Shown here in pieces: positions 32,601 to 42,920 of a DNA stretch of 64,000 bases. The position numbers were made by a program, and so were the translations under genes. The notes beneath the pieces are model-generated. The model searched no databases. It was not told where the DNA came from and saw only the letters and a program-made list of their open reading frames with translations. This DNA is from Excoecaria cochinchinensis (lineage: Eukaryota; Streptophyta; Magnoliopsida; Malpighiales; Euphorbiaceae), in the NCBI GenBank assembly GCA_947683425.1, contig CANTUQ010000031.1:10786501-10850500 (forward strand). The letters are read 5' to 3'. The stretch's first letter is position 1; each line of letters opens with the position of its first letter.

Positions 32601-34835
32601 TTTGACACCATTAAGGACTATCTGCTAAATCCTCCAGTGTTAAGACCACCACGCCGTGCCAAACCATTAATCCTGTACCTGGCTGTGGAAGATAACTCAG
32701 CGGGTGCTATGATGTCTCAGGAAGACGATTTTGGTGTAGAGTTTGCCGTTTACTATCTTAGCAAGAAATTCCTGCCTTACGAAGCCAAATATGTAGAGGT
32801 GGAAAAGATTTGTTTAGCGGTTATCTGGGCTTCTAAGAAGTTGCGACACTACTTTCATTCCTTCAAGGTACAAACGGTTGCCAAACATAATCCGCTCAGA
32901 TACCTCCAAGAAGCACCCTCTCTACTAGGGAAGATGGGAAGATGGTTACTACTGTTGCAGGAATTTGACATTGAGTACATAACCAGGAAAACCATTAAGG
33001 GAAGAGCTGTAGCGGAGTTCTTAGCCGAGCATCCTATTGAGGGAGATCAGTTTGAATACAACTTCCCAGATGAAGACGTCACGGCCATAGCAGTACAAGG
33101 GTGGCAATTATTCTTTGATGGAGCAGTCAATAATAAGGGAGCAGGCGTGGGAGTTATTCTTACGACCCCAGATGGTGAAAGGTTACCATTGGCTAAGAAG
33201 CTGAGGTATAAGGCTACCAATAATGAAGCAGAATACGAAGCTTGCATCTTTGGATTGGAAGCATTGCTTGCTCTGGGGGCAAAGACCGCAGAAGTATTTG
33301 GGGATTCCTCCTTGGTAATTCATCAAATTAAAGGAGAGTGGTCAGTCAAGGAAGAAAGGCTGCTGCCTTATGTAAAGCACTTGAGAGTATTGAGCAGCCA
33401 ATTTGAGATTTGCACTTTTCACTTCATCCCCAGAGACGAAAATCAGTTAGCTGATGCTCTAGCAACATTAGTGTCTATGTGGGATAACCCAACAGGAGTT
33501 GCGATGAAACCCGTGCTGATTTATAGCTCGGAAAGACCTTGCTTTGAAGCTGAACAGGTGATGGACATTGAGGCCACTGATGGAAATCCATGGTATTATG
33601 ACATTCAGAATTATTTAGAGAGATCAGTCTTTCCAGAGGAAGCCACTGAGAAGGACCAAAAAATGATCAGGAAGTTATCCATTCAATTCATCAGTGTTAA
33701 TGGCACTTTATACAAAAGGCAAGCTGATGGTATCCAGTTAAGATGTCTGGCAGAGAAAGAAGCTAAAAGAGTTATGGAAGACGTTCATGCTGGGGTTTGT
33801 GGAGCTCACATGAATGGCTTAGTCTTAGCAAAGAAGATCATGCGCCAAGGGTTTTATTGGCTCACAATGGATACAGATTGTTCAAAATTTGTGAAGCAAT
33901 GCCAGTTATGCCAACAGTATGCGAATTTGAGGCATGTGCCAGTTTCAGAGTTACATAACTTAACATCTCCATGGCCATTTGCAGCATGGGGAATAGACAT
34001 CATAGGCGAAATCCATCCTACTGCGTCTAATGGGCATAGATTCATCATAGTTGCCATTGACTACTTCACTAAGTGGGTTGAGGCTGAATCTTTCAAGAAG
34101 GTTGATGCAAGGGATATGGCTAAATTCATCGAGCGGAATTTGATATGCAGATATGGTCTCCCACATCACATTGTGTCTGATAATGGGGTACAATTCCTAG
34201 CAGAGACTAAACAGATGCTCCAGAAATATGGGATCCAACATCATAAGTCTTCTCCTTACCGTCCTCAAGCGAATGGTGCAGTTGAAGCGGCGAATAAGAA
34301 TGTGAAGAGAATTTTAGCCAAGATGGTTCAGAACTACAAGGATTGGGCAGAAAAGTTACCCTTCGCACTTTGGGGATATAGAACAACAATCAGAACCTCT
34401 ACGGGGGCAACACCATTCTCTCTGGTGTATGGAACTGAAGCAGTCCTGCCGGTTGAAATCGAGCTGAAATCATTAAGGGTAGTCCTGGAAGCCGAGATTC
34501 CGGAGACAGAATGGGCACAACAGCAATTGTTGCAGTTGAATCTATTGGATGAAGATAGGTTGAGAGCCTATTACCACAATCAGGTTTATCAGAAGAGACT
34601 AGCTCGGTCCTTTGGCAAGAAAGTACGAAAGCACTCGTTGAAAGAAGGGGATTTGGTCTTTAAGATGATGAGGCCAGGAGTTCCAGACATACGAGGAAAA
34701 TTCAGACCAACCTGGGAAGGACCTTTCATTTTGAAAAAGTTGCTAACAAAAGGAGCAGCAATTTTACCAGACAGCGATGGGAATGAGTTCAAGGACCCGG
34801 TCAATGTCGATAGACTTAAAAGATTCCATGGCTAA
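29616..34835 (+). CDS. Tat-G polyprotein: gag zinc region, protease, RT, RNase H, archaeal RNase H, integrase
   Basis: An uninterrupted 1739-codon frame. From the N-terminus: gag tail with CAFHQHTGHLTDEC zinc motif (about residues 48-61); acidic linker; aspartic protease with VDDGSS (D285, D286); about 310 residues of linker; RT with CVDYRDLNKACPKD and YVDD at 874-877; a pol RNase H that appears to have lost catalytic residues (LYLAVEDN for the usual YSDAS); a second archaeal-type RNase H with FFDGA (D1168), NNEAEYEA (near 1203) and GDSS (D1230), then RDENQLADALA; integrase with HHCC (HAGVCGAHMNG...CQLCQ) and DDE core (WGIDIIGEI, IVSDNGVQF, ANGAVEAANK); a C-terminal module ending VDRLKRFHG. 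No chromodomain, as expected for Tat. Expression needs the gag frame upstream, now one base out of phase. Confidence 0.95.
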   Translation: MGKPLSWVLKRLIKEGKLRPLSPKPAKAQGQPGHKENEYCAFHQHTGHLTDECITLKHRVQDLIDNKQITDPEQRESKKKSGYNAVPPPVFMIGSSLLEWYVMQDLYGNEYVAITRPAVDGEGVSVAAIDCWYTSESGDDEDEKNGEFTDPWDSEEEERVEAVTRSGRVIPEAEKQQDPAQAIAEKEPEENSIVKQLKKTTAQISIWDLLRQSPSHRQKLVEALSVSTVATTISPSELLDLVKGGSGEKLVFSDADLPTEGRNHNRPLYIKAQINCKHTACVMVDDGSSINVCPLVALQAFGMDESMLSKSDLTITAYDNSRRQASGIFKALVKTGPIETETDFVVLPIPANFSALLGRSWFHKLGGVPSTLHQIIKIPHKGEVVTIKAARENQVSALEISNQPFSGFHVSMIGEEQNLEGSPQVVNMLMKMHFLPGAGLGKESQGLQNAITTRGQKDRKGLGYKGEYGKKKGSGKIPYISESFVPSSSVCAYIGEEEPQWVDGKIIPGFEIFNDVFDWEIGVVKAVENFWDEEILTQCSIWDRDEPEEIVTDKLLATKLKGKEKIVEPEPKIEDLKISPNQEAKAQSSAASASTEVDSHLDSLFIPELFENNVNVSDYVNEMNNFAYLCDVSDDFISHDHKHDAFIFDINSIGTTAFNLGTLENPKEILLASDITPEERIKFERILKKYEKVFAWTYEDMPEIDRDVAEHAIPTYPEFKPVKQKLRRLRPEWAQKVKEEIHKQIEAKFLIEVQYPTWLANVVPVAKKDGKVRVCVDYRDLNKACPKDDFPLPHIDVLVDSAAACMMYSFVDGYAGYNQILNKIVDRIKTAFITEWGTYAYRVMPFGLKNAGATYQRMATKVLNDLIHKEVEVYVDDMMIKSATREGHFEALEKFFQRISKYDLRLNPKKCIFGVTSGKLLGHVVSQRGIEVDPDKVKAIREMPVPQKEKDVRSFLGKLQYISRFIAKLASVCEPIFKLLRKNQPVLWNDDCQLAFDTIKDYLLNPPVLRPPRRAKPLILYLAVEDNSAGAMMSQEDDFGVEFAVYYLSKKFLPYEAKYVEVEKICLAVIWASKKLRHYFHSFKVQTVAKHNPLRYLQEAPSLLGKMGRWLLLLQEFDIEYITRKTIKGRAVAEFLAEHPIEGDQFEYNFPDEDVTAIAVQGWQLFFDGAVNNKGAGVGVILTTPDGERLPLAKKLRYKATNNEAEYEACIFGLEALLALGAKTAEVFGDSSLVIHQIKGEWSVKEERLLPYVKHLRVLSSQFEICTFHFIPRDENQLADALATLVSMWDNPTGVAMKPVLIYSSERPCFEAEQVMDIEATDGNPWYYDIQNYLERSVFPEEATEKDQKMIRKLSIQFISVNGTLYKRQADGIQLRCLAEKEAKRVMEDVHAGVCGAHMNGLVLAKKIMRQGFYWLTMDTDCSKFVKQCQLCQQYANLRHVPVSELHNLTSPWPFAAWGIDIIGEIHPTASNGHRFIIVAIDYFTKWVEAESFKKVDARDMAKFIERNLICRYGLPHHIVSDNGVQFLAETKQMLQKYGIQHHKSSPYRPQANGAVEAANKNVKRILAKMVQNYKDWAEKLPFALWGYRTTIRTSTGATPFSLVYGTEAVLPVEIELKSLRVVLEAEIPETEWAQQQLLQLNLLDEDRLRAYYHNQVYQKRLARSFGKKVRKHSLKEGDLVFKMMRPGVPDIRGKFRPTWEGPFILKKLLTKGAAILPDSDGNEFKDPVNVDRLKRFHG

Positions 34836-36721
34836 AGACCAAAAATAAAAAGAAGAGAATAAATGCCCCGCGGGTCGAAAACCAAAAAAAGGCGGCCTTG
34901 CTAAAATTGGGCGCCCTGTCAGGGTGAAAACCGGAAAAAGGCATCCTGGGCAAAAATTAAGGGCCAAGAGAAAATATTCAATCGAGAAAACCCGAGAGGG
35001 CCGATTGATAACAGGAGTTTGATGCTGACAAAACCCACTCCGAGATTAGGTGTAGTCATATGCTTTTGAATTCTTGTCAAATGAAAATCATGTATGATGA
35101 AATCATATAGAAATGTACACTATTTTGCAATGAATAAAAGAATACATTTTCATTGATCTTTCAGTTCTGTCTTAAAAAGAAATATACCAATTGTTCATCT
35201 AATGATTATTGCTCAGTCCCTTCATCGGATATGTGCTATTTGCTCTTAACAGAAGCTTTGGTGATAAAAAAAAAAAAAAAAAACAAAACAAAACAAAGAA
35301 GGCCGTTAGAGATGAAAACCGTAACTGGCTCTCAAAACAAAGGGCAGGGTGAAAACCTGGAAACAGGCAGTCTGCCCTACAAAAAAAAATAATAAAAAAA
35401 ATAATAATAAAAAAATAAAAATAAAAATAAAAATAAAATATAAAAATAAAATAAACAAAAGCCGCTGGATTGGGTTGGGTCCATTCCAGGCAAAAGTTAG
35501 GCAAAGGGTTGTGTGAAAATCCCATAAGGGACGCATTTCCCGCAAAGAAAAGCTAGTGTGAAAATCCACAAGGGACACACTACCTTTAAAACAATGACAT
35601 TCAATGCCCGGAGCGATAAGGCGGCATTATTTCAAGATGATCTTCCGTCAGTCAGGCAACACACAACACAGAACATGAAATAGAATCCCAAGTAAATGAT
35701 CATTGACCAGGGGGCAAGGGATACACCGGACATCTCTTTCAGAAAGCTTGTCGACGATCCTCAGGATTCAGGGGGCATGGTACAGCAGACAAGCTATAAG
35801 TTCAGCAAACCATGGATCACCTAGGGAGCGATCTATACATTTTTGCAAGAATTTGCATTCCATAACATACACACATGATTTCTTGTATATTCCTATACAT
35901 AGAATCTTGCAGGAGAAATCGGCGGGAAATACCCACAAAAGCCAAGTGATGACACTAGTCCAAACATCTAAAGGAGCAAAAAAAAATAAAAAATAATAAA
36001 AAATAAAAAAAATAAAAAATAAACCCACAAGAGGTTAGCATGACCACGACACTACCAATTCACAGCGGTTAGCACGATGGCGGCATTACCCACAAGAGGT
36101 TAGCACGACCACGGCACTACCAATTCACAGCGGTTAGCACGATGGCGGCACTACCCACAAGAGGTTAGCACGACCACGGCACTACCAATTCACAGCGGTT
36201 AGCACGATGGCGGCACTACCCACAAGAGGTTAGCACGACCACGGCACTACCAATTCACAGCGGTTAGCACGATGGCGGCACTACCCACAAGAGGTTAGCA
36301 CGACCACGGCACTACCAATTCACAGCGGTTAGCACGATGGCGGCACTACCCACAAGAGGTTAGCACGACCACGGCACTACCAACTCACAGCGGTTAGCAC
36401 GATGGCGGCACTACCCACAAGAGGTTAGCATGACCACGGCACTACCAATTCACAGCGGTTAGCACGATGGCGGCATTACCCACAAGAGGTTAGCACGACC
36501 ACGGCATTACCAACTCACAATGTTTAGCACGATAGCGGCGCCACCCACAAGAGGTTAGCGCACCTACGGTATTACCAACTACAACCAAAAGACAGCAGCA
36601 GCTATCATCATAACTCCATCAAGCAGGAAGATCGCCGCTTCAGGTACGCGTTTCTTTCCTTTTCCTGAATGTTGGCTCACCTAGGCACCCATGCACTAGC
36701 CTCCCCAAAATTGGGGGCAAC
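34836..36721 (+). other. Tat-G 3' UTR
   Basis: Non-coding. A-rich AAATAAAA tracts lie at 35375-35455 and 35975-36020. The phrases TGGGCGCCCTGTCAGG and GGAGCGATAAGGCGGCATTA recur in Tat-C (about 42835 and 41760, opposite orientation). The 65-bp array follows, then a conserved 3' end with AATTGGGGGCAAC before the LTR. I see no extra conserved gene. Confidence 0.85.
36024..36580 (+). repeat. 65-bp tandem array in Tat-G 3' UTR (about 8.5 units)
   Basis: Units start at 36024, 36089, 36154 and every 65 bp to 36544. Each unit is a dimer of diverged ~32-33-bp halves (GAGGTTAGCACGACCACGG and GCGGTTAGCACGATGGCGG), so a monomer was first doubled and then amplified. Internal units are almost identical; the last is diverged. 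Confidence 0.96.
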
Positions 36722-38903
36722 TGTAGACACCGGGTCCCGAGTAGCCTTGATCAGGATTACCCGATGATGAAATTTAGCTATGCCGGCTTATAGGCAAAAA
36801 GATTGGAGTTCGGAAGTGATTTTTCCTTGTCTTTTCGATGAGCAAAAAGTGTATTTTAAAAATATTTTAAAAATATTTTTAAAATTATTTTGGAGAAGAA
36901 AAAGTATGTTTTAGGTTGAGGGTATTTTATATAAAAATTTTAAAAAAATAAAAAAAAAAAAAAAAAAAATTTACCCGAAAAGCACGGCTGTGCTTTTCGG
37001 AAGCACGGCTGTGCTTTGCGCTGCACTGCGCGCGCGAAAGCACAGCTCTGCTTTTTTGAAAGCACGGCTGTGCTTTGCGCGCAGCACGCACTGTGCGCGT
37101 TTCTCGCGCGCATCAGCCCCATTTTCACCCCATTTCGCCCATTTTCGACCCCGACTTATTTTTAAACGATTTTTGGACGGTTTTGGGTGGTTTTTGGGTA
37201 GTTTTTGATGATTAAAATACCAGAAAAAATTCAGAACAGAAGGAGGACGAATCAGGAACATTTTGGAGGAAAAAAACTGAATTTTGGAGCTTTGAGTTGA
37301 GAGAAAAAAATCCATCTTACACACTTGTTTCCAAGAGCTTTTCTTCAAGTTTTCAAGCTATTTTCTAAGGATTTTCACAAGAGAAGACAAGGAATTCAAC
37401 ACTTCTATCTTCAATTCTTCAAAACTGAATTTGAGGGTAATTATTCTTGGCTTTGCTCCTTAATTCTCTTGTTAATTTCATTTATTTTGGCTTCCAATTA
37501 ACATATCAAACATGTAAATTCTCTTAGTCTCCATATTCTTCTTCTTATTTTTTTATTTTATCTTCAATTATTCATATAACAAATAAGCTTTTTAAATTCT
37601 ATTAATCTTTTTTTTCATGTCAAATTATTCTTTGTTCATGTAATTATGCATGTTTTAGGTTGTAAATACCTTTAATTTCTTAATGCTATATCATGTTTAT
37701 TATTATGCTTTCTTTGGCATGTATGAGTGTTATAGTCATTATTTTATGCTAGTTATGCATGTTAAGTGGAATTATTCTCATGTTACACATTTATTCATGT
37801 CTTAACTATAATAAAATTGATTGTCACTAATCTTCCATGTATGTTAATAACTATTATTAATAAGTTGCATATGCCATGATACTTCATCACCTTATGCATG
37901 TTAAATTGCATCTTAATCACTTTATGCATGTTAAATTGCATCATAATTATTTTTTATGCATGTTATAGTATCTTATGCATGTTATATGGTCATTGTACAT
38001 ATTACCTTTTATGTTGTATTATTTCATTGGCCTAATCACTAACATGAATTTCTTTTTGATTTTTGGTTGCAAATTATTGTTTTATTCTCATTTGAGCATC
38101 CATGCACATGAAGGAGGAGTTGCGGGGTTTGGTATTTCCTTTATACATTTTTAATTCTCATTTCGTTTATATTTTTAATTTCCTTGTATATATTCATTGA
38201 ATAAAATGTTTTCCTATGCGCACCTAAATAAAGATCATAAAAATATTTCTTACTAAATTAATTTAGATTTTTCATAATAAAATGGGACCAATGTCCTAAT
38301 TTTCATCCCAAATAAAATCATCACATCCAGAATATTTTCTTTAATTGTGCATGCGGGGACCAAAGTCCTCATAATTAATACAATTCCCCGGTTTTATGTA
38401 TGTTTGCACTTTTAAATGGGAGTTGTATTCCGCTCCTTGTATTATTGTAATTCATTGCTTTACTCGCTAATTTATGGTTTTCCTAAAATGAGTAAATGCG
38501 CCTTAAATTAATTGCATTGTGTGGAGAGAGAGCGAATTAATGACAATTAAAATTCAATCATAAATTAATCGAGGTAGAAATAGATGAGAAATCCCGGACC
38601 CAGCTCTGGTCTTTGGGCTCGAGAGGTTAGAGGTTATCCTCCAAAATACTTCTTGGGTCACGAGACTTTAGCGCTCATCCTAGGCCTCATGGCCCAACGT
38701 GGATATTAAGCGCAGTCTTAGGCTCTCCGAGGCGAGAGTAACTTTCCCAATGTTCTATTGGGTGGCGACTCCATGATACCTCTTTGTTGCCCAACATAGA
38801 CGCACTTGCGATTTATTGCAAGATGCCAACGGACCCGCAAATGCCCGATCGCCCTCAAGCGGGCGGTCATAGGGGCGGCGCTCGGGATTCGGCGCGCATC
38901 ACA
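36722..38903 (+). repeat. 3' LTR of Tat-G (2182 bp)
   Basis: TGTAGACACCGGG to GGCGCGCATCACA; near-identical to the 5' LTR except in the hairpin island (36975-37115). It is followed by CTCGT and the resumed 92-bp array of Tat-C. Confidence 0.96.
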
Positions 38904-39466
38904 CTCGTCCCGGCCTGCACGGTGTCTGTGAGATGCAGTACTCTCTGACTACATCCTCTGTTTGCAATCTGTTCTACCGCTAGTGATCCGCTAGCCTCAT
39001 CCCGGCCTGCACGGTGTCTGTGGGATGCAGTACTCTCTGACTACAACCTCTGTTTGCGATCTGATCTACCGCTGGTGATCCGCTAGCCTCGTCCCGGCCT
39101 ATACGGTGTCTGTGAGATGCAGTACTCTCTGACTACAACCTCTGTTTGCGATCTGTTCTACCGCTGGTGATCTGCTAGCCTCGTCTCGGCCTGCACGGTG
39201 TCTGTGAGATGCAGTACTCTCTGACTACAACCTCTATTTGCGATCTGTTCTACCGCTGGTGATCCGCTAGCCTCGTCCCGGCCTGTACGGTGTCTGTGAG
39301 ATGCAGTACTCTCTGACTACAACCTCTATTTGCGATCTGTTCTACCGCTGGTGATCCGCTAGCCTCATCCCGGCCTGCACGATGTCTGTGAGATGCAGTA
39401 CTCTCTGACTACAACCTCTGTTTGTGATCTATTCTATCGTGTGTATTCTGCTAGCCTCGTCTTGGC
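38904..39466 (-). repeat. 92-bp tandem array of the Tat-C 3' UTR, right part
   Basis: Six units at 92-bp spacing (for example 38995, 39087, 39179, 39271, 39363), highly similar to each other, with GTGTCTGTGAGATGCAGTAC in place of the variant segment seen left of Tat-G. This is the continuation of 24860-25398. Confidence 0.93.
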
Positions 39467-39765
39467 TAGTTCAATGTCTGATCTGCTAACCCCCATCTGA
39501 CCAGTGCAATGTCTGATCTGCTAACCTACATCTGACTAGTGCAATGTCTGATCTGCTAACCTACATCCGGCTAGTGTAATGTCTGATCTGCTAACCCCCA
39601 TCCGGCTAGTGTAATGTCTGATCTGCTAACCTACATCCGGCTAATGCAATGTCTAATCTGCTAACCCCCATCCGGCCAGTGCAATGTCTGATCTGCTAAC
39701 CTACATCCGGCTAGTGCAATGTGTGATCTGCTAACCCCCATCCGGCTAGTGCAATGTCTGCTTTT
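39467..39765 (-). repeat. 35-bp tandem array of the Tat-C 3' UTR
   Basis: About eight units of CAATGTCTGATCTGCTAACC plus a variable CCCATCCGGCTAGTG half, alternating CCCCCATCC and CTACATCC versions. It lies directly beside the 92-bp array but is unrelated in sequence. Confidence 0.92.
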
Positions 39766-42700
39766 TAACTTTTTGACCCCCATCCAGTCTACTTGGTGTC
39801 TACCTATTAACCATTATCTGAATGATGTATTTGCTGACCACCATATGGTTAACCCAGTGCCTGACCGTTTACCATCCTTGGGTTGACATGGTGACTCGTC
39901 CGTCACTTTCTTTATTGGCGCTTATCCTGAACCTCTTCTTTTTTACTACAAAAAAGGGAAAAGCAAGTGTGCAAGGTACATAAAAGAGATGCTTACCTAT
40001 GGCAGTACATAACTGTTGGGGGCGTTGTCAGATGTGTGTCCCCTGAAGGATGGCTAGTTGTTCCCCATTTTCTTGATTGCACCGACTGTGACATGCCAGA
40101 TATCGATTCCTCTATCATTTCCAATGCAGCCTCCTTGTTGAAAAGACCTACATACTTCTCTAGAGGGTGAGAGAATTTGATGTTGAGCCTCTGAGGTGGA
40201 AAAAAAAAGATTTAAGCTTTCTCAAAGAAAAAATTAGATTGGAAATTTTGCTGTTTGCCTGCAAGCGGGTGATTTTTCTATTTTGTTTTCGTTTTTATTT
40301 CTGTTTTTTTTTCTTGTTTTGTTCTTGACCTTTACATTTTGAATGTATTTACAGTATATTGGATTTTCAAGGCCTTGAAAATATATTCTTCTTTTTGTTT
40401 TGTCTTGTCTTGTTTGAGAATTTGCCTCTGTTGTTTTGGGTTTGAGAAGTTGTTTTTGTTGTTTTGGTTTGAGAGTTTGTATTCTTTGTATATTTGCATT
40501 TGTTTGAGAATTTGTACATTTGAATTTGGCTTTGATACACTTACTATGTGACGTACGTGAGCATATATCTTATGATAGGGAAACTTACCTGGTGGTTTCC
40601 GGCACGTCATGCATGAGTCTGACAATGTTAAGCTGAACTCATCTCTTGAATTATCTTTAAACATGAGGTCTATTCGGACCCCTCATCTGAGCCATGTACA
40701 TATACAAAACACTGTGCACGTGTGTGGAATCATGTGTGTGCAATATACATACATTTGAATCCGAATTGTGTGAGGTGTGTTAACGTACATCTGATGACAG
40801 AGAAACTTACCTGTTTGCTCCCGGCATGGTTTGCATGAGAAAGGCTTATTCTTTTCCCTCTTGGGAGCAGGTCCTTGAGATTATTCTTTCATAAGGACTT
40901 CATCTTGATTATTGTACAAATGTGTGCAAGCATATATCTTATGATAAAGAAACTTACCTTGTTGCTCCTGACATGGTGTGTATGAGTCGGCTTTCTCTCT
41001 TAAATGTCTTCTTAGGAGCGGGTCGTTGAGATTCCATTCTCATGAGGACTTTATCTTGATCCGGTTGTTCGGCATGGATGAGCATAGATGTAGATTCAAA
41101 ATGTACCTTGGCACACTTTTGCATCTGATTTGCCCCCTGACTAAAGTATGTGTGGATAGTTCGGCTTCTCAAAGGATCTTATTTTCTATAGATTTGTGTG
41201 ATTCCAGATTGCCTTGACCATGGTGTGTCCGGATAGGCTTGTCCTTTTGGGCATTCCACTCCCTCACATATGCACCTGATTTTATGCTGGATACAGTGGC
41301 CGATAATGTTGAGCTGAACCTATACCTTGGATCATCCTTGCTCATGAGGTCTATTCGGACCCTTCCCTCTAAGTCATGTACACAACAACATATACAAAAG
41401 ATTGTGTGTGCGTATGGAATAATGTGTGTGAAGTATACATACAAAACTATATATAAGAAACATGTGCAAAGGATTAATGTACCAGAATTGTGTGTGCACA
41501 TCTATACATGTAAAAGACTGAATGCACGTGACATGCAAAAATGAATTGGTTAAGGGATTCGTTGAGGGTACTGCTCGGCTGCTCACATTGTCTAATGCTT
41601 CCAAGGATCTAGAAAAGCATTGTCTTGGCTTTACGGAGTTTGTCCCATAATCTTTTCAAAGAGAATTGACTCGTGCGCATCTTTGCCCCTCGGTCAACGA
41701 GCATTTTGCCCCCTTGACTTTGAATCAAGCTTTGCCTAAAGGAAAGTCATTCGGAGTAATGCCGCCTTATCGCTCCAGGCTTCAAAAGTCATTATTTTAA
41801 AGGTAGTGCGTCCCTCGTGGATTTTCACACTAGCTTTTCTTAGCAAAAAATGCATCCCTTTTGGAATTTTCACATAACCTTGTGCCTAATTTTTGGCCTG
41901 GACTGGACCCAACCCAATCGAGCGGCTTTTATTTATTTCATTTTTTTGAAGGACAGACTGCCTGTTCCCAGGTTTTCACCCTGCCCTTTGGCCTAACTTT
42001 TGTTTAGAGAGCCAGTCACGGTTTTCATCTCTAACGGCCTTTTTTGTTTTTGAGACTCTCTTGCCTTTCCAGTACGGCTGCAAGAAAAGTTAGAGCTACT
42101 ATCAAAGTCCCTTCCAAGGTAATCAACAGTTATTCTCCGAGGTATTTCCCTCTAAGCATCAGTTGCATTCCTTTGACTGTCTGGATGAATTTGTTGCTAG
42201 ATTGGGTGAGGTAACAGATGAGGATCTGGTTCTTTGAAGGCCTCATGAGGCTGCCTTTTACACTACCACCTATTGTGCTTGATAATTCAGAGGGATTAAC
42301 GATGTAGTGAGACATTCCCTATTCTTTCGAGGTGGGGTCTTGTCTTCAGCCTTTGCTTCTCAGTATCATGATCTTTGGACTGAATTACCAGAGAAAACTA
42401 CTATACCCTTTTTCTGGGAATCATTTTGTAACTTCTACCAGTGCATATAGAGGATGGACACCTAGCCCCGCAGTTGATAACAGGGCCTGACCACTAAGGC
42501 ACCCTGCCAGTGAGAGCAATAGTAAGGTCTAGTTCAGATTTGTATGGATTTTAGGCAATATGTTCCTTTTTAGAACAGAACTAGGAAATAATATCAAGGA
42601 ATGAATTTAGTTTTATTTCATTTCACAACATTGTGCCTATTTTAGTACGATTTCAATATACATGATCACCATTTAACAATAATTCAAAAATGCCAAACTG

Positions 42701-42920
42701 CATTCATTCACAGAGCCAAATCTTGATAGCATCAACTCCTGTTACCAATCAACCCTCTCGGGTTTTCTTGATTGGATATTTTCTCTCATGCCTCTAATTT
42801 TTGCCTAGGATGCCTTTTTTTTGGTTTTCACCCTGATGGGGCGCCCAATTTTAGCAAGGCCGCCTTTTTTCGGTTTTCGACCCGCGGGGCTTTTATTCTC
42901 TTCTTTTGATTTTATTATCT
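39766..42920 (-). other. Tat-C 3' UTR, remainder
   Basis: No gene visible. About 40555-41480 holds diverged long repeats: a GAAACTTACCT phrase recurs at about 40579, 40803 and 40950, each followed by TGCTCC/TTTCC, GGCAYGG/GGCACG and GCATGAG/GTATGAG, and a longer AGGTCTATTCGGACCC block occurs near 40666 and 41347. On the minus strand the phrase is AGGTAAGTTTC, a consensus splice donor. About 41755-42060 and 42780-42900 match the Tat-G 3' UTR in inverse orientation, marking the conserved gag-pol-proximal part. Confidence 0.75.

Larger units (their letters stand above)
25399..38903 (+). mobile_element. Tat-G: nearly intact, recent Tat-lineage element (13.5 kb)
   Basis: 5' LTR 25399-27577, tRNA-Arg primer site, leader, gag, protease-RT-RNase H-archaeal RNase H-integrase, 3' UTR with 65-bp tandem array, 3' LTR 36722-38903. 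Flanking duplication TTCGT (25394-25398) versus CTCGT (38904-38908), one mismatch; both flanks belong to the same 92-bp array. The LTRs differ by about ten substitutions plus changes in the hairpin island, so this is the youngest full element here. Confidence 0.96.

Noticed and set aside
36024..36580. Tandem array that might be mistaken for a CRISPR or coding repeat
   Set aside because: Contiguous 65-bp units without spacers in a retrotransposon 3' UTR; no long frame with coding character.
40332..41604. Several 70-110-residue open frames in the Tat-C 3' UTR, considered as an extra accessory gene
   Set aside because: Frames overlap on both strands, no conserved motif, and no equivalent in the Tat-G 3' UTR.
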